Shown in pieces: positions 36,707 to 45,939 of a stretch of DNA of 64,000 nucleotides. Below the pieces are notes generated by a model. It saw only the letters and a list, made by a program, of their open reading frames with translations. It searched no databases and was not told the origin of the DNA. The position numbers and the translations under genes are program-made. The stretch is from assembly GCF_900217815.1 (NCBI RefSeq), contig NZ_OBMT01000008.1:99928-163927 (forward strand), in the 5' to 3' direction. Every line of letters starts with the position of its first letter. The stretch's first letter is position 1. The stretch comes from Rhodobacter maris. GTDB lineage: Bacteria; Pseudomonadota; Alphaproteobacteria; Rhodobacterales; Rhodobacteraceae.

Positions 36707-37654
36707 ATGCGCCGCCTCGGTCTGGCGGGCGTCGCGCTCGCCTGCCTCGCCCTGTCGGGCTGTCTCGACCGGCCGCTGGGCGAGCGCGGCCTCGCCCATT
36801 CGCCCCGCCCGAGCCCTGCGCCCGTGGCCGAGGAGGCCGTAGCCCCGCGCAGCGCCGAAAGCCTGGCGATCGAAAGCTATTACCGCCAGATCGAGGAGAC
36901 GCTGAAGGGCCGCGGCCTGCTGCGGACCGATCTGGCGCCGCGCGATGCGCCCTTTGCGACGCATCAACTGATTGACGATTTCATCCATATCGCGCTTTAC
37001 GACGAATATTCCGAGCTTGGCGGAATTTACGTAGCCAAAACAGCACCTTCGCGGCTGCGCCGCTGGGAGAGTCCGGTGCGCCTTGCCGTGGAGTTCGGCG
37101 CTTCGGTGCCCAGCGCCACGCGGGAGGCAGACCGCGCCGAAATCGCCGCCTATGCTGGCCGGCTCGCGACGACCACCCGCCATCCGGTTTCCACCGTGCC
37201 CGCGGGGGGCAATTACACCGTCTTCGTCGTCAACGAGGACGAGCGCCGCGCGCTGGCGCCCCGGCTCGAGCGGCTGGTGCCCGGGATCGACCCGGCCTCG
37301 ATCAATGCGATCACCAATCTCTCTCCCTCGACCTTCTGCGTTGTTTTCGCCTTTTCCGAGGGCCATTCGCCAGCCTATTCGCGCGCCGTGGCGGTGATCC
37401 GGGCCGAGCATCCGCCGCTTCTGCGCCGCTCCTGCCTGCATGAAGAACTCGCGCAGGGCATGGGGCTCGCCAATGACTACCCCAGCGCCCGGCCCTCGAT
37501 TTTCAACGACGACGAGGAATTCGCGCTGCTCACCCGCCATGACGAGCTTTTGCTGCGCATGCTGTACGACCCGCGACTGCGCCCGGGCATGACCGAGGCG
37601 GAGGCGCGGCCGATCATCACCACGATCGCCACCGAAATGACCGGTGGCAGCTAG
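36707..37654 (+). CDS. DUF2927 family lipoprotein
   Basis: A 315-residue protein with a lipoprotein signal: LACLALSGC lipobox, Cys19 as the acylated residue. A DUF2927 domain covers about residues 90-300 (LIDDFIHIALYDEY, then RSCLHEELAQGMGLANDYPSARPSIFNDDEEFALLTRHDELLLRMLYDPRLRPGMT). HEELAQ recalls a metalloprotease-like helix, but function is not established. It starts directly after telA and ends 12 bp before the SPFH gene, in one likely operon. Confidence 0.8.
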   Translation: MRRLGLAGVALACLALSGCLDRPLGERGLAHSPRPSPAPVAEEAVAPRSAESLAIESYYRQIEETLKGRGLLRTDLAPRDAPFATHQLIDDFIHIALYDEYSELGGIYVAKTAPSRLRRWESPVRLAVEFGASVPSATREADRAEIAAYAGRLATTTRHPVSTVPAGGNYTVFVVNEDERRALAPRLERLVPGIDPASINAITNLSPSTFCVVFAFSEGHSPAYSRAVAVIRAEHPPLLRRSCLHEELAQGMGLANDYPSARPSIFNDDEEFALLTRHDELLLRMLYDPRLRPGMTEAEARPIITTIATEMTGGS

Positions 37655-37666
37655 GAGGGTATGCGC

Positions 37667-38788
37667 ATGGGCATTTTAGATTTTCTCGCCGGCGAATTCA
37701 TCGATGTCATCCACTGGACCGATGACAGCCGCGACACCATGGTCTGGCGCTTCGAACGCGAGGGACATGCGATCAAATATGGTGCGAAGCTCACTGTGCG
37801 AGAGGGGCAAGCGGCTGTTTTCGTGCATGAGGGGCAGATCGCCGATGTGTTCGGCCCCGGGCTCTACATGCTCGAGACGAACAACATGCCTCTGCTCACC
37901 ACCTTGCAACACTGGGACCACGGCTTCCGCTCTCCCTTCAAATCCGAGATCTATTTCCTCAACACCACCCGCTTCACCGATCAGAAATGGGGCACGAAGA
38001 ACCCGGTGATCTGTCGTGATCCGGAGTTCGGCCCGGTGCGGCTGCGCGCATTCGGCACTTATGTGATGCGGATCACCGATCCCGCAAAATTCATGGCCGA
38101 GATCGTCGGAACGGATGGCGAATTCACCGCCGACGAGATTTCGTTCCAGATCCGCAACGTGATCGTTCAGGAAGTTTCGCGGGTGCTCGCCGGGGCGGGC
38201 GTGCCAGTGCTCGACATGGCCGCCAATACCACCGACATGGGCAAGCTCGTGGTGCGGGCGATCGAGCCGGTGATTGCGGCCTATGGCCTTTCGATCCCGG
38301 AATTCTACATCGAAAACATAAGCTTGCCAGAGGCGGTGGAAGCCGTTCTGGACCAGCGCAGCTCGATGGGCGTGGTAGGCGATCTCAACCGCTACCTGCA
38401 GTTCACCGCCGCCCAGGCGCTTGGCCAGCCGGGTTCGGCCGCGGTGACGACGCTGGGGGCAACGATGGGCGCCGGACTGGCCGCCGGAATGGGAGCCGGG
38501 ATGGGGCTCGGCATCGCCCCTGGCCCCTGGGGCGCCCCTGCCCCAGCCACCGCGCAAGCCGTGCCTCCGCCCCCGCCGCCGCCCGTCGAAAAGGTCTGGC
38601 ATCTGGCCGTAAACGGGCAAACGCTTGGCCCATATGGCCGCGGCCATCTGGGGCGGATGGTGAGCGAGGGCACTTTCAGCCGCGAGTCCCTTGTGTGGTC
38701 GCCCGGACAGGATGGCTGGAAAGCCGCGGGCGAGATCATGGAACTTGCGCAGCTTTTCACAATTGCGCCGCCCCCGCCGCCACTCTGA
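37667..38788 (+). CDS. SPFH-domain protein (YdjI-like) with C-terminal GYF_2 domain
   Basis: A 373-residue protein. Residues 1-250 match the SPFH/virion-core family typified by B. subtilis YdjI (IDVIHWTDDSRDTMVWRF, VREGQAAVFVHEGQIADVFGPGLYML, GTYVMRITDPAKFM). A Gly/Ala/Met-rich then proline-rich linker leads to a GYF_2 domain (about 310-365: WHLAVNGQTLGPYGRGHLGRMVSEG). ATG 37667 is seven bases after AGGAGGG; ATG 37661 would be too close. The next gene encodes a YdjG-like zinc-ribbon protein, as in the ydjGHI stress operon. Confidence 0.85.
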   Translation: MGILDFLAGEFIDVIHWTDDSRDTMVWRFEREGHAIKYGAKLTVREGQAAVFVHEGQIADVFGPGLYMLETNNMPLLTTLQHWDHGFRSPFKSEIYFLNTTRFTDQKWGTKNPVICRDPEFGPVRLRAFGTYVMRITDPAKFMAEIVGTDGEFTADEISFQIRNVIVQEVSRVLAGAGVPVLDMAANTTDMGKLVVRAIEPVIAAYGLSIPEFYIENISLPEAVEAVLDQRSSMGVVGDLNRYLQFTAAQALGQPGSAAVTTLGATMGAGLAAGMGAGMGLGIAPGPWGAPAPATAQAVPPPPPPPVEKVWHLAVNGQTLGPYGRGHLGRMVSEGTFSRESLVWSPGQDGWKAAGEIMELAQLFTIAPPPPPL

Positions 38789-38851
38789 TCCGCCCCCCGA
38801 AGCCCCAATCGAACCACCCCCGATTTCGCAGCGCAGCGGAGGGAGACGACA

Positions 38852-39991
38852 ATGACTCTGGTGCCCAAGATCGGCCGCAAGGGCAATGCCCCTGCGGAGC
38901 GCCATTACCCTTGCGAGGCTTGCGGTGCGGACCTGCGCTTCGCGCCCGGAATGGATCAGCTCATCTGCGACCATTGCGGTCATACGCAGGAGATCCCCCG
39001 CGCGCTTGGACGCGGCCGCTCGGGGTTGCGCGAGATGGCGTTGTCGGAGGGTCTCTCGGAAGGCGGGGCCCCTGCGGAGATTGAAGAGGTTCGAACGCTG
39101 AAATGCCCGAATTGCGCCGCAAATATCGAAATGAGAGGCGCTGTTCACGCCTCTGAATGTCCGTTTTGTGCAACTCCGGTCGTTGCCGACACGGGCCCGT
39201 CGCGACGCCTCAAACCGCAGGGACTGGTGCCCTTCGCCGTGACGGAGGCCGAGGCGCGCGCCGCCGTGGGCAAATGGCTCGGGGGGCTCTGGTTCGCCCC
39301 GAACGGGCTCGTCGACTATGCTCGCCGGGGCCGCAAGCTGACCGGGGTCTACGCGCCCTTCTGGACCTTCGACGCCGACACGCAGAGCGCCTATACCGGC
39401 CAGCGCGGCGATGCCTATTACGTCAGCAAGGAGGTCCGGGTTCAGGTCGACGGACGCTGGGAAACCCGGACGCAACAGGAGCGCCGCATCCGCTGGAGCA
39501 CGGTTTCGGGGCGCGTTGCCCGCACATTCGACGATGTGCTGATCTATGCGGCCCGCTCGCTTCCGCCCGCCTATCTGCGCGCGCTCCAGCCCTGGGATCT
39601 CTCGGCGCTCATCGCCTACAGCCCCGATTATCTCTCCGGCTTTGAGGCGGAAGGCTACACGGTCGCACTGGCCGAGGGGCATCGCGAGGGCCGCGCCGAG
39701 ATGGCGCGCGTGATCGAGAGCGACGTGCGCCGCGCGATCGGTGGCGACGAGCAGCGCATCGGCGCGATAGAAACCGATTTCGCCGCCGAGACCTTCAAAC
39801 ATGTGCTGTTGCCGGTCTGGACCGCCGCCTACAAGTTCCGCGGTCGTTCCTATCGGTTCGTCGTCAATGCGCAAACCGGCCAAGTCCGCGGCGACCGGCC
39901 CTGGTCCGCGTGGAAGATCGCCTTTGCGGTATTGCTCGTGGCCGTGTTGGTCGGCGGGCTCGTCTGGCTCGGCAATCTCCAGCAAGGCTGA
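38852..39991 (+). CDS. Zinc-ribbon membrane protein (YdjG-like)
   Basis: A 379-residue protein with two N-terminal zinc ribbons: CEACG...CDHCG (Cys21, 24, 39, 42) and CPNC...CPFC (about residues 85-107). A large central domain follows, then a single C-terminal membrane helix (IAFAVLLVAVLVGGLVWLG). The TFIIB-type ribbon plus membrane anchor beside an SPFH partner recalls B. subtilis YdjG, which helps place PspA at the membrane. No pspA is in the window. Confidence 0.75.
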   Translation: MTLVPKIGRKGNAPAERHYPCEACGADLRFAPGMDQLICDHCGHTQEIPRALGRGRSGLREMALSEGLSEGGAPAEIEEVRTLKCPNCAANIEMRGAVHASECPFCATPVVADTGPSRRLKPQGLVPFAVTEAEARAAVGKWLGGLWFAPNGLVDYARRGRKLTGVYAPFWTFDADTQSAYTGQRGDAYYVSKEVRVQVDGRWETRTQQERRIRWSTVSGRVARTFDDVLIYAARSLPPAYLRALQPWDLSALIAYSPDYLSGFEAEGYTVALAEGHREGRAEMARVIESDVRRAIGGDEQRIGAIETDFAAETFKHVLLPVWTAAYKFRGRSYRFVVNAQTGQVRGDRPWSAWKIAFAVLLVAVLVGGLVWLGNLQQG

Positions 39992-40044
39992 GCGATTGCA
40001 CCCTGCCCCGCCAGCCGTTATGTCTCGGCAAAACGGGGGACGCG

Positions 40045-40968
40045 ATGATCCTGAGTTGTGGCGAGGCACTGATCGACATGCTGCCGCGGGTCGGCCCGGG
40101 AGGGGAGACGCTGTTCGCGCCGCACCCGGGCGGTGCGGTCTTCAATACGGCAATCGCGCTTGGGCGGCTTGGGGCCGATGCGGGCTTCCTGTCCGGGATC
40201 TCGACCGATCTCTTCGGGGGGGTTCTGATGCGCACGCTTGCGGCATCGGGGGTCGACTGCAGCCTCACCCTCCGTTCCGACCGCCCGACGACGCTGGCCT
40301 TCGTGACGCTCGTCGACGGCCAGGCGAACTACGCCTTTTATGACGAGAATACCGCCGGGCGCATGCTTGTTCCGGACATGATGCCCGCTCTGCCCGCCGC
40401 GGTGCGCGCACTCTTTTTTGGCGGCATCTCGCTCCTGGCGGAGCCCTGCGGCGCGGCCTATGAAGCGCTGATGCTGCGCGCGACGAAGACGCGCCTCGTG
40501 ATGATTGACCCCAATATCCGCGCCGGTTTCATCCAAGATGAAGCCGCCTATCGCGCGCGGCTCGCGCGGATGATTGCGGCGGCCGATATCGTGAAGCTCT
40601 CCGATGAGGATCTGCACTGGCTCGAAGGCCCGGGTGAGATCGCGGCGCAGGCCCGCCAGATCCTGCACCGCGGCCCGAAGCTCGTTTTCATCACCAAGGG
40701 CGCCGAAGGGGCCTATGCCTTCACGGCAGAGCTTTCACTTTTCGAACCGTCGCGCGAAGTTGCGGTGATCGATACCGTCGGCGCAGGCGATACGTTCAAT
40801 GCGGGTATTCTGGCGGCCCTCGACCGCGCCGGCGCGCTGACGAAAGCGGCGGTGACCAGTGCCGATGCGGATCTTCTCGGCGCCTGTCTGAAATTGGGCG
40901 TGAGCGCGGCCGCTGTCACCGTATCCCGCGCGGGGGCTAACCCACCTTGGGCGGAGGAGCTCGCATGA
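40045..40968 (+). CDS. PfkB-family sugar kinase, probable fructokinase
   Basis: A 307-residue ribokinase-fold enzyme: N-terminal [27 protein letters not shown] and the C-terminal PfkB signature [12 protein letters not shown] with the catalytic Asp. [11 protein letters not shown] and [10 protein letters not shown] fit fructokinases best, although the substrate cannot be fixed from sequence alone. The stop overlaps the dtd start (ATGA). Confidence 0.88.
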   Translation: MILSCGEALIDMLPRVGPGGETLFAPHPGGAVFNTAIALGRLGADAGFLSGISTDLFGGVLMRTLAASGVDCSLTLRSDRPTTLAFVTLVDGQANYAFYDENTAGRMLVPDMMPALPAAVRALFFGGISLLAEPCGAAYEALMLRATKTRLVMIDPNIRAGFIQDEAAYRARLARMIAAADIVKLSDEDLHWLEGPGEIAAQARQILHRGPKLVFITKGAEGAYAFTAELSLFEPSREVAVIDTVGAGDTFNAGILAALDRAGALTKAAVTSADADLLGACLKLGVSAAAVTVSRAGANPPWAEELA

Positions 40969-41414
40969 GAGCGCTGATCCAGCGTGTTTCCCGCGCGAAA
41001 GTGGAAGTGGGAGAACGCGTCACCGGCGAAATTGGGCAAGGGCTGCTGATCCTTGTTTGCGCCATGCAGGGCGACACCGAGATCGCGGCGGAAAAGCTCG
41101 CCGCCCGCATCGCCAAACTGCGCATTTTCAAGGACGCCGCAGGCAAGATGAATCGCTCAGTGGCCGAGATTGGCGGCGCCTGCCTCGTAGTGAGCCAGTT
41201 CACCCTCGCCGCGGATACCTCCCGCGGCAATCGCCCCGGCTTTTCCACGGCTGCGCCCCCCGAAGAGGGAAACCGGCTTTACGTGCATTTTTCAAATATA
41301 TTGCAAGACCTTGGCCTATCAGTGGCGAATGGAGAATTCGGCGCCGACATGGCGGTGAGCCTCGTCAATGATGGCCCTGTCACGATCTGGATGGACAGTG
41401 CCGACCGGGCTTGA
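40965..41414 (+). CDS. dtd: D-aminoacyl-tRNA deacylase
   Basis: A 149-residue enzyme that frees D-amino acids from mischarged tRNA. Both hallmark motifs are present: SQFTLAAD (residues 77-84) and the NxGPVT-type motif as NDGPVT near the C-terminus, which carries the cross-subunit Gly-Pro. The length is typical. Translationally coupled to the upstream kinase gene. Confidence 0.96.
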   Translation: MRALIQRVSRAKVEVGERVTGEIGQGLLILVCAMQGDTEIAAEKLAARIAKLRIFKDAAGKMNRSVAEIGGACLVVSQFTLAADTSRGNRPGFSTAAPPEEGNRLYVHFSNILQDLGLSVANGEFGADMAVSLVNDGPVTIWMDSADRA

Positions 41415-41649
41415 ATCACCAGGACTTGCCGGTTTCCCTTGACTTTTCGGCGCCAAGCCCCCAAGTGCTGCTCAATCCGGGTTTGTTGCCGCGTGAGCAG
41501 CCGCGCTTTTCTTCCGAGCGCCCGAACCGGATGATTGGCCTCACATTCACGCGGGGGGCCGGGTGCAGGGATTGCACCGCCCGCCCGCCCGCCCCCGCTT
41601 CGCCGGGGGCCAGAATTTTTTGCGCCTGCGCAATCTGAAAGACAAACGT

Positions 41650-43005
41650 TTGGAAAACTTCGACAATCTCGGCCTCGCGCCGATGCTTCTGCAAAATCTC
41701 GAAGGCCTCGGCCTGATCAAGCCGACGCCGATCCAGTCCCGCGCCATTCCCCATATCGTGCGCGGGCGCGACATCCTCGGCCTCGCCCAGACCGGCACCG
41801 GCAAGACCGCCGCTTTTGGCCTCCCGATGCTCACCCGCATCATCGCCTATGGCAAGCGTCCGGCGCCCAAAACCGTGCGCGCCCTTGTGCTTGCCCCGAC
41901 GCGCGAACTGGCAAGCCAGATCCACGACAACCTCGCCGCCTATGCCAAGGATGCACCGGTGCGGATTCAGCGCGTCGTCGGCGGTGCTTCGCTCAACCTG
42001 CAGGCAGAACGGCTCCTGAAGGGCTGCGACGTGCTGATCGCCACCCCGGGCCGGCTGATCGACCTGATCGAACGTCGTGCCGTGGTGCTGAGCGAGACGA
42101 AATATCTCGTGCTCGACGAGGCCGACCAGATGCTGGACATCGGCTTTATCCATGCGCTGCGCCGCATCGCCACGCTGATCCCGGCGAAACGGCAGACCCT
42201 CCTCTTCTCCGCAACGATGCCGAAACTGATGGAGGAACTGGCGGCAAGCTACCTCTCCGACCCGGTGCGCATTGAGGTCGCCCCCCCCGGCAAGGCGGCC
42301 GAAAAGATCGACCAGGGCGTGCATTTCACTACGCAGGGCGAGAAGGCAGCGCTGCTCGCGGAATATGTCTCGCGCCATCCGGGCGAGCTTGCGGTGGTGT
42401 TCAACCGCACCAAGCACGGCTCGGACAAGCTCGCGAAGCTTCTGGAAAAATGGGGTTTTTCGGTCACCGCCATCCATGGCAACAAAAGCCAGGGGCAGCG
42501 GGAGCGGGCGCTTGCCGCGTTCCGCGCGGGCGAGGTTCAGGTGCTGGTGGCGACCGATGTCGCCGCGCGCGGGCTCGACATTCCGCTCGTCGCCCATGTC
42601 TATAATTACGACCTGCCGAATGTGCCGGAAAACTATGTGCACCGGATCGGTCGTACCGCGCGCGCCGGTCGCGACGGGCGCGCCGTGGCTTTTTGCGGCC
42701 CGCTCGAAATGAGCGATCTGCGCGCGATCGAGGCCGCGATGGGAGCAAAGATCCCGGTCATCGGCGGCGAGGCCCATGCCGAGGGCGGCACGCGCCCCGC
42801 GCCGGGGCAACAACCTCGCGGCGGCGCCAAGAAGCCGCATCGCGGGCGCGGTCCGAAACCGGCCCCGGCCGAGGCAACCGCAACCAAGGCTCCGGCGCCG
42901 ACAAAGCACGAGGGCAAGCGCGGTGGCCCCCGGAGCAAGACGCAGTCGGGCACGGGCGGGACGGCGATGCCAAAGCGCCCGTCGCGCGCGCAGCGCGGCC
43001 ACTGA
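41650..43005 (+). CDS. DEAD-box ATP-dependent RNA helicase
   Basis: A 451-residue helicase (RhlE/DeaD-like): Q-motif FDNLGLAPMLL...PTPIQ, Walker A AQTGTGKT, PTRELA, DEAD motif as DEADQML, SATMP, and HRIGRTARAGR. The C-terminal 80 residues are basic and disordered, suited to RNA contact. I suggest TTG 41650, where similarity begins; an in-frame GTG at 41563 would add 29 unlike residues. Likely roles are ribosome assembly or mRNA turnover. Confidence 0.93.
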   Translation: MENFDNLGLAPMLLQNLEGLGLIKPTPIQSRAIPHIVRGRDILGLAQTGTGKTAAFGLPMLTRIIAYGKRPAPKTVRALVLAPTRELASQIHDNLAAYAKDAPVRIQRVVGGASLNLQAERLLKGCDVLIATPGRLIDLIERRAVVLSETKYLVLDEADQMLDIGFIHALRRIATLIPAKRQTLLFSATMPKLMEELAASYLSDPVRIEVAPPGKAAEKIDQGVHFTTQGEKAALLAEYVSRHPGELAVVFNRTKHGSDKLAKLLEKWGFSVTAIHGNKSQGQRERALAAFRAGEVQVLVATDVAARGLDIPLVAHVYNYDLPNVPENYVHRIGRTARAGRDGRAVAFCGPLEMSDLRAIEAAMGAKIPVIGGEAHAEGGTRPAPGQQPRGGAKKPHRGRGPKPAPAEATATKAPAPTKHEGKRGGPRSKTQSGTGGTAMPKRPSRAQRGH

Positions 43006-43048
43006 ACCGCGCGCTTGCAAGGCGCGCGGCTGTAGCGCAAAAGGCGCC

Positions 43049-43645
43049 ATGGCCAAGCTCTACTTCCATTACTCGACGATGAATGCCGGCAAGAGCACGA
43101 TCCTCCTGCAGGCCTCGCACAATTATGTCGAGCGCGGCATGCAGACGCTGCTCGTCACGGCACAACTCGATAGCCGTGCCGGCCCCGGGCGGATCGCCAG
43201 CCGGATCGGCATCAGCGCGCCCGCGACCAGTTTCACGGAAACCACCGATATGTTCGAATTGATCAAGGATCAGCTCGAATCCGGGCCCTGCGCCTGCATA
43301 TTTGTTGATGAAGCGCAATTTCTGACCGAGGCGCAGGTCTGGCAACTGGCCCGGGCGGTCGACGATTTGCGCGTGCCGGTGATGTGTTACGGGCTGCGCA
43401 CGGATTTTCGCGGGCAACTCTTTCCGGGCTCGGCCGCGCTTCTCGCTCTGGCCGACGAGATGCGCGAGGTGCGCACGATCTGCCATTGTGGCAAGAAGGC
43501 GACGATGGTGGTGCGCCTGGGCTCCGATGGGCGCGCTGCTCACGACGGCGCCCAGGTTCAGATCGGCGGCAACGAGACTTATGTCGCGCTCTGCCGTCGC
43601 CACTGGCGCGCGGCAATGGGCGAGCCTCTCCCTGCAGGCGATTGA
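43049..43645 (+). CDS. tdk: Thymidine kinase
   Basis: A 198-residue type II thymidine kinase: P-loop FHYSTMNAGKST, FVDEAQFLTEAQV (Walker B), YGLRTDFRGQLFPGSAALL (lasso domain) and the zinc cysteines in ICHCGKKA and LCRRHW. It phosphorylates thymidine for salvage. The gene starts 43 bp after the helicase stop. Confidence 0.95.
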   Translation: MAKLYFHYSTMNAGKSTILLQASHNYVERGMQTLLVTAQLDSRAGPGRIASRIGISAPATSFTETTDMFELIKDQLESGPCACIFVDEAQFLTEAQVWQLARAVDDLRVPVMCYGLRTDFRGQLFPGSAALLALADEMREVRTICHCGKKATMVVRLGSDGRAAHDGAQVQIGGNETYVALCRRHWRAAMGEPLPAGD

Positions 43646-43831
43646 GTTCGCCCGAAAGCTCTCGGTCAGCCGTCCGTGTCCGCAGGCCGCCGCCGCTGAA
43701 ACGGATCCTTGGCCGTTGCCTGACATGCGGCGGGCCGCGCGTCAGGACATCAAGCGGCTCACCCGTGACGCCTTGCAAACCCGGCCCTCGCCTCCAATAT
43801 ATTCTACAAAGCGAATATTATGGAGGCCAAC

Positions 43832-44275
43832 ATGGCTGAAGGTTTGCGGCTCACATGTCTGTCCTGCGGGCAGGCGAACCGGGTTCCGGCAGGAAAACTC
43901 AGCGACGGGCCCAAATGCGGCATCTGCGGCGCGACGCTGATGGCGGCCAAGGTGAGCGAAATCGATTCCGACATCTTGCGCAAGGCCGCACAGGACGATG
44001 TGCCGCTGCTGGTCGATTTCTGGGCTCCCTGGTGTGGCCCGTGCCGGCAGATGGCGCCACAATTCCAGACTGCCGCGGGGATGCTGGCAGGCGAAGTACG
44101 GCTGGCGAAACTCGACACGCAGAGCCATCCGGAAGCCGCGCAACATTATGGAATTCAAGGTATTCCGGCGTTCATCCTGTTCAAGAAGGGGCGCGAGCAA
44201 GCCCGCGCCGCCGGCGTGCGACCGGCCGCCGATCTGGTCGTCTTCGCGCGCGGCAAGCTGGGTGCAAAGGCGTAA
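43832..44275 (+). CDS. trxC: Thioredoxin 2
   Basis: A 147-residue TrxC: an N-terminal zinc ribbon (Cys9, Cys12, Cys29, Cys32) fused to a thioredoxin fold with WCGPC (Cys68, Cys71) and the cis-proline loop GIPAFI. It reduces protein disulfides, typically in oxidative stress. TGGAGG precedes ATG 43832. Confidence 0.96.
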   Translation: MAEGLRLTCLSCGQANRVPAGKLSDGPKCGICGATLMAAKVSEIDSDILRKAAQDDVPLLVDFWAPWCGPCRQMAPQFQTAAGMLAGEVRLAKLDTQSHPEAAQHYGIQGIPAFILFKKGREQARAAGVRPAADLVVFARGKLGAKA

Positions 44276-44383
44276 AGCGCGCGCCTCGAAACATGTGACG
44301 GAAAACCGAAAATTTTGTCACCCGTCGGCATGAGAGCCGCTTGACAATACCTGCGTCTTAGGCGAAACAGCCCCCCACGGCGA

Positions 44384-44459
44384 GGGGCTGTAGCTCAGTT
44401 GGGAGAGCGCATCGTTCGCAATGATGAGGTCAGGGGTTCGATCCCCCTCAGCTCCACCA
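44384..44459 (+). tRNA. tRNA-Ala (anticodon CGC)
   Basis: A full 76-nt cloverleaf with encoded CCA. Acceptor GGGGCTG pairs CAGCTCC and includes the G3-U70 wobble that identifies tRNA-Ala. D arm GCTC...GAGC, anticodon stem CATCG/TGATG with loop TTCGCAA giving anticodon CGC, and T arm AGGGGTTCGATCCCCCT. Its 3' end is the attachment site of the element that follows. Confidence 0.96.
44446..44459 (+). repeat. attL (3' end of tRNA-Ala)
   Basis: CCTCAGCTCCACCA, identical to 50615-50628. After one mismatch (T here, A at attR) the match continues with GCCGT, so the core is 14 bp with a likely extended identity of 20 positions minus one. Confidence 0.9.
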
Positions 44460-44647
44460 TGCCGTTCCCCTAAAGCATTGAAATAAAGCGAAAAATCGCA
44501 GTCATGCTTTTGAACTTCCCCCATTTCATCCCCCAATTCATTCGAGAACAAGGCGGTTCTGAGCGGAACAAGTCGGACATCTGGCTTTGACAGAAACGAC
44601 GCCTCAAAGCATGATCGGCGCAGAATTGTTCACCGAGGAATTTCCCC

Positions 44648-44767
44648 ATGAGTCTCGTCACAGAACTATTCCGCGTCATCATCGGCATCGCGTTCAGCTT
44701 GGCTGCAACAAAGTCACTCAGGGACCATGCGAGGCATGGTCGCACTGGGGGGAGTCTGCACGCATGA
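44648..44767 (+). CDS. Small membrane protein 1 of the island cargo operon
   Basis: A 39-residue frame: MSLVTELFRVIIGIAFSLAA then a short basic tail (TKSLRDHARHGRTGG). One membrane helix covers about residues 6-20. GAGGA lies eight bases before the ATG. The stop overlaps the ATG of the next small gene (ATGA), which is the best evidence that both are real. No family recognised. First gene of a coupled three-gene operon. Confidence 0.55.
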   Translation: MSLVTELFRVIIGIAFSLAATKSLRDHARHGRTGGSLHA

Positions 44768-44895
44768 TCTACACCGCAATAATGGGCGCGATTGCCGGAG
44801 CGGTTGCCTCGATTTGGATGGCCGGACCGTTTGGGCGCGGGCTTGTTGTGGGGGTTATTCTCGGCATTATTGGGACGTTGAAGTTCGGATCGTGA
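44764..44895 (+). CDS. Small membrane protein 2 of the island cargo operon
   Basis: A 43-residue protein that is almost wholly hydrophobic: MIYTAIMGAIAGAVASIWMA, then GPFGRG, then VVGVILGIIGTLKF. This is two glycine/alanine-rich membrane helices joined by a Gly-Pro turn, a shape seen in small holin-like or toxin-like proteins. GGGGGGAG lies nine bases upstream. The stop overlaps the GTG of the SWIM gene (GTGA). Holin-like function is only a possibility. Confidence 0.6.
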   Translation: MIYTAIMGAIAGAVASIWMAGPFGRGLVVGVILGIIGTLKFGS

Positions 44896-45692
44896 AGCCA
44901 GCTTCACATTTCCGTATCTGCATGCCGTCAGTCGAGAGGGAGGTAGCCGAATTGTGCGACACAAGCCTGCCGAGAGCGTTTCGGCCTGTCAGCCTCGTAT
45001 TCATTTCTCCAATCGTCTCCCCAGCGACCAAACGGGTTGCGTCGGATCGGTTGCAAAATGTGACCTATTCACTCGACCTCGCAGCGCAGACCTGCACTTG
45101 CCCTGATTTTGTTGAGGTTCGCGGCAACCTAGCAAAATCAGGGGAACTCGGCCGATTGTGCAAACACTTGGTCAGAGCGTTGAATGAACGCCACGCCTTC
45201 GACTCCGCCAACAACTGGGTGCGCGCAATCGTTAATGCGGGGCATGGTGCCCCTTACATCGCTTGGGAAGTCAGCTTGCCAACTGCGAAACCCATGCTCG
45301 TCACAGTCGGCAACTCCCGCGAATGGCTCAATGTATTCGCGCACATGAAGCGCAATGGGGAACGTTACAGCGAGGCGAGCGGCCCAATAGAACAGTTTGG
45401 TTGGTCGCTTGGCGGGCATCGTTGGTCATACGGACAAGGCCCTGCGGGCGCGAGTGAAATACGCCCATTTCTTAAGCAACTTGATGGCGTCGATTTCGAT
45501 GCTCTCTTGCGTGGTGACAATCGATCAAGACCACCACAATCCGCAACAACTTTCGTTGTTGGAACGGCGCCGAGCTTTCCGGTTCCAACTGCGAAAACAG
45601 CCGTAAGCAGCGCCGCCCCCTCGGCGCGCCCGCAGACTCCGGGCAAACCGCGTAGCGCGCTAGGTCGCCTGATTGGCTTGCTTCATCGTTGA
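44892..45692 (+). CDS. SWIM zinc-finger protein, island cargo
   Basis: A 266-residue protein with a SWIM zinc finger at residues 68-92: C68-T-C70-P-D-F ... C90-K-H92, preceded by TYSLDLAAQT. SWIM fingers bind DNA or proteins. A middle domain (about 115-205; WEVSLPTAKPMLVTVGNSREWLNVFAHMK) is not recognised, and the C-terminus is a Pro/Ser/Ala-rich linker ending in a basic stretch. GTG 44892 is chosen because it overlaps the preceding stop. Codon use and GC are lower than in the chromosome around it, in line with transfer. Effector or regulator of the two small membrane proteins is an inference. Confidence 0.7.
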   Translation: MKPASHFRICMPSVEREVAELCDTSLPRAFRPVSLVFISPIVSPATKRVASDRLQNVTYSLDLAAQTCTCPDFVEVRGNLAKSGELGRLCKHLVRALNERHAFDSANNWVRAIVNAGHGAPYIAWEVSLPTAKPMLVTVGNSREWLNVFAHMKRNGERYSEASGPIEQFGWSLGGHRWSYGQGPAGASEIRPFLKQLDGVDFDALLRGDNRSRPPQSATTFVVGTAPSFPVPTAKTAVSSAAPSARPQTPGKPRSALGRLIGLLHR

Positions 45693-45903
45693 CGTTCTTC
45701 TCAATTTATCAAGCTCAGCGATGCGCGGACTGGGGCTAAGAAGTCGTCAAACAATCCCGGGTCCTGTCAGCGCCAAGGCCGCGCGGGGAACGCGCGACCT
45801 CGGGCGTTTTCTAGCGACAGGAATATTTGGCAAATCTGTTACTTGCCGCAGGATGTGACCGTTCTCCGAGCAATTAGCGCCCGAATTGATAATCACAGGG
45901 GAG

Positions 45904-45925
45904 GAAGCACCTTCGGGGGTGCTTC
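45904..45925. terminator. Hairpin between convergent SWIM and primase genes
   Basis: Stem GAAGCACC / GGTGCTTC with loop TTCGGG, 15 bp from the primase stop. There is no clear T-run on either side, so termination is plausible but not assured. The 247-bp region between the two genes holds no other feature. Confidence 0.4.
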
Positions 45926-45939
45926 TCCCTCCAGGGGTA

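Noticed and set aside
44276..44383. A second tRNA or rRNA near tRNA-Ala
   Set aside because: No other cloverleaf or rRNA sequence can be drawn; the alanine tRNA stands alone.
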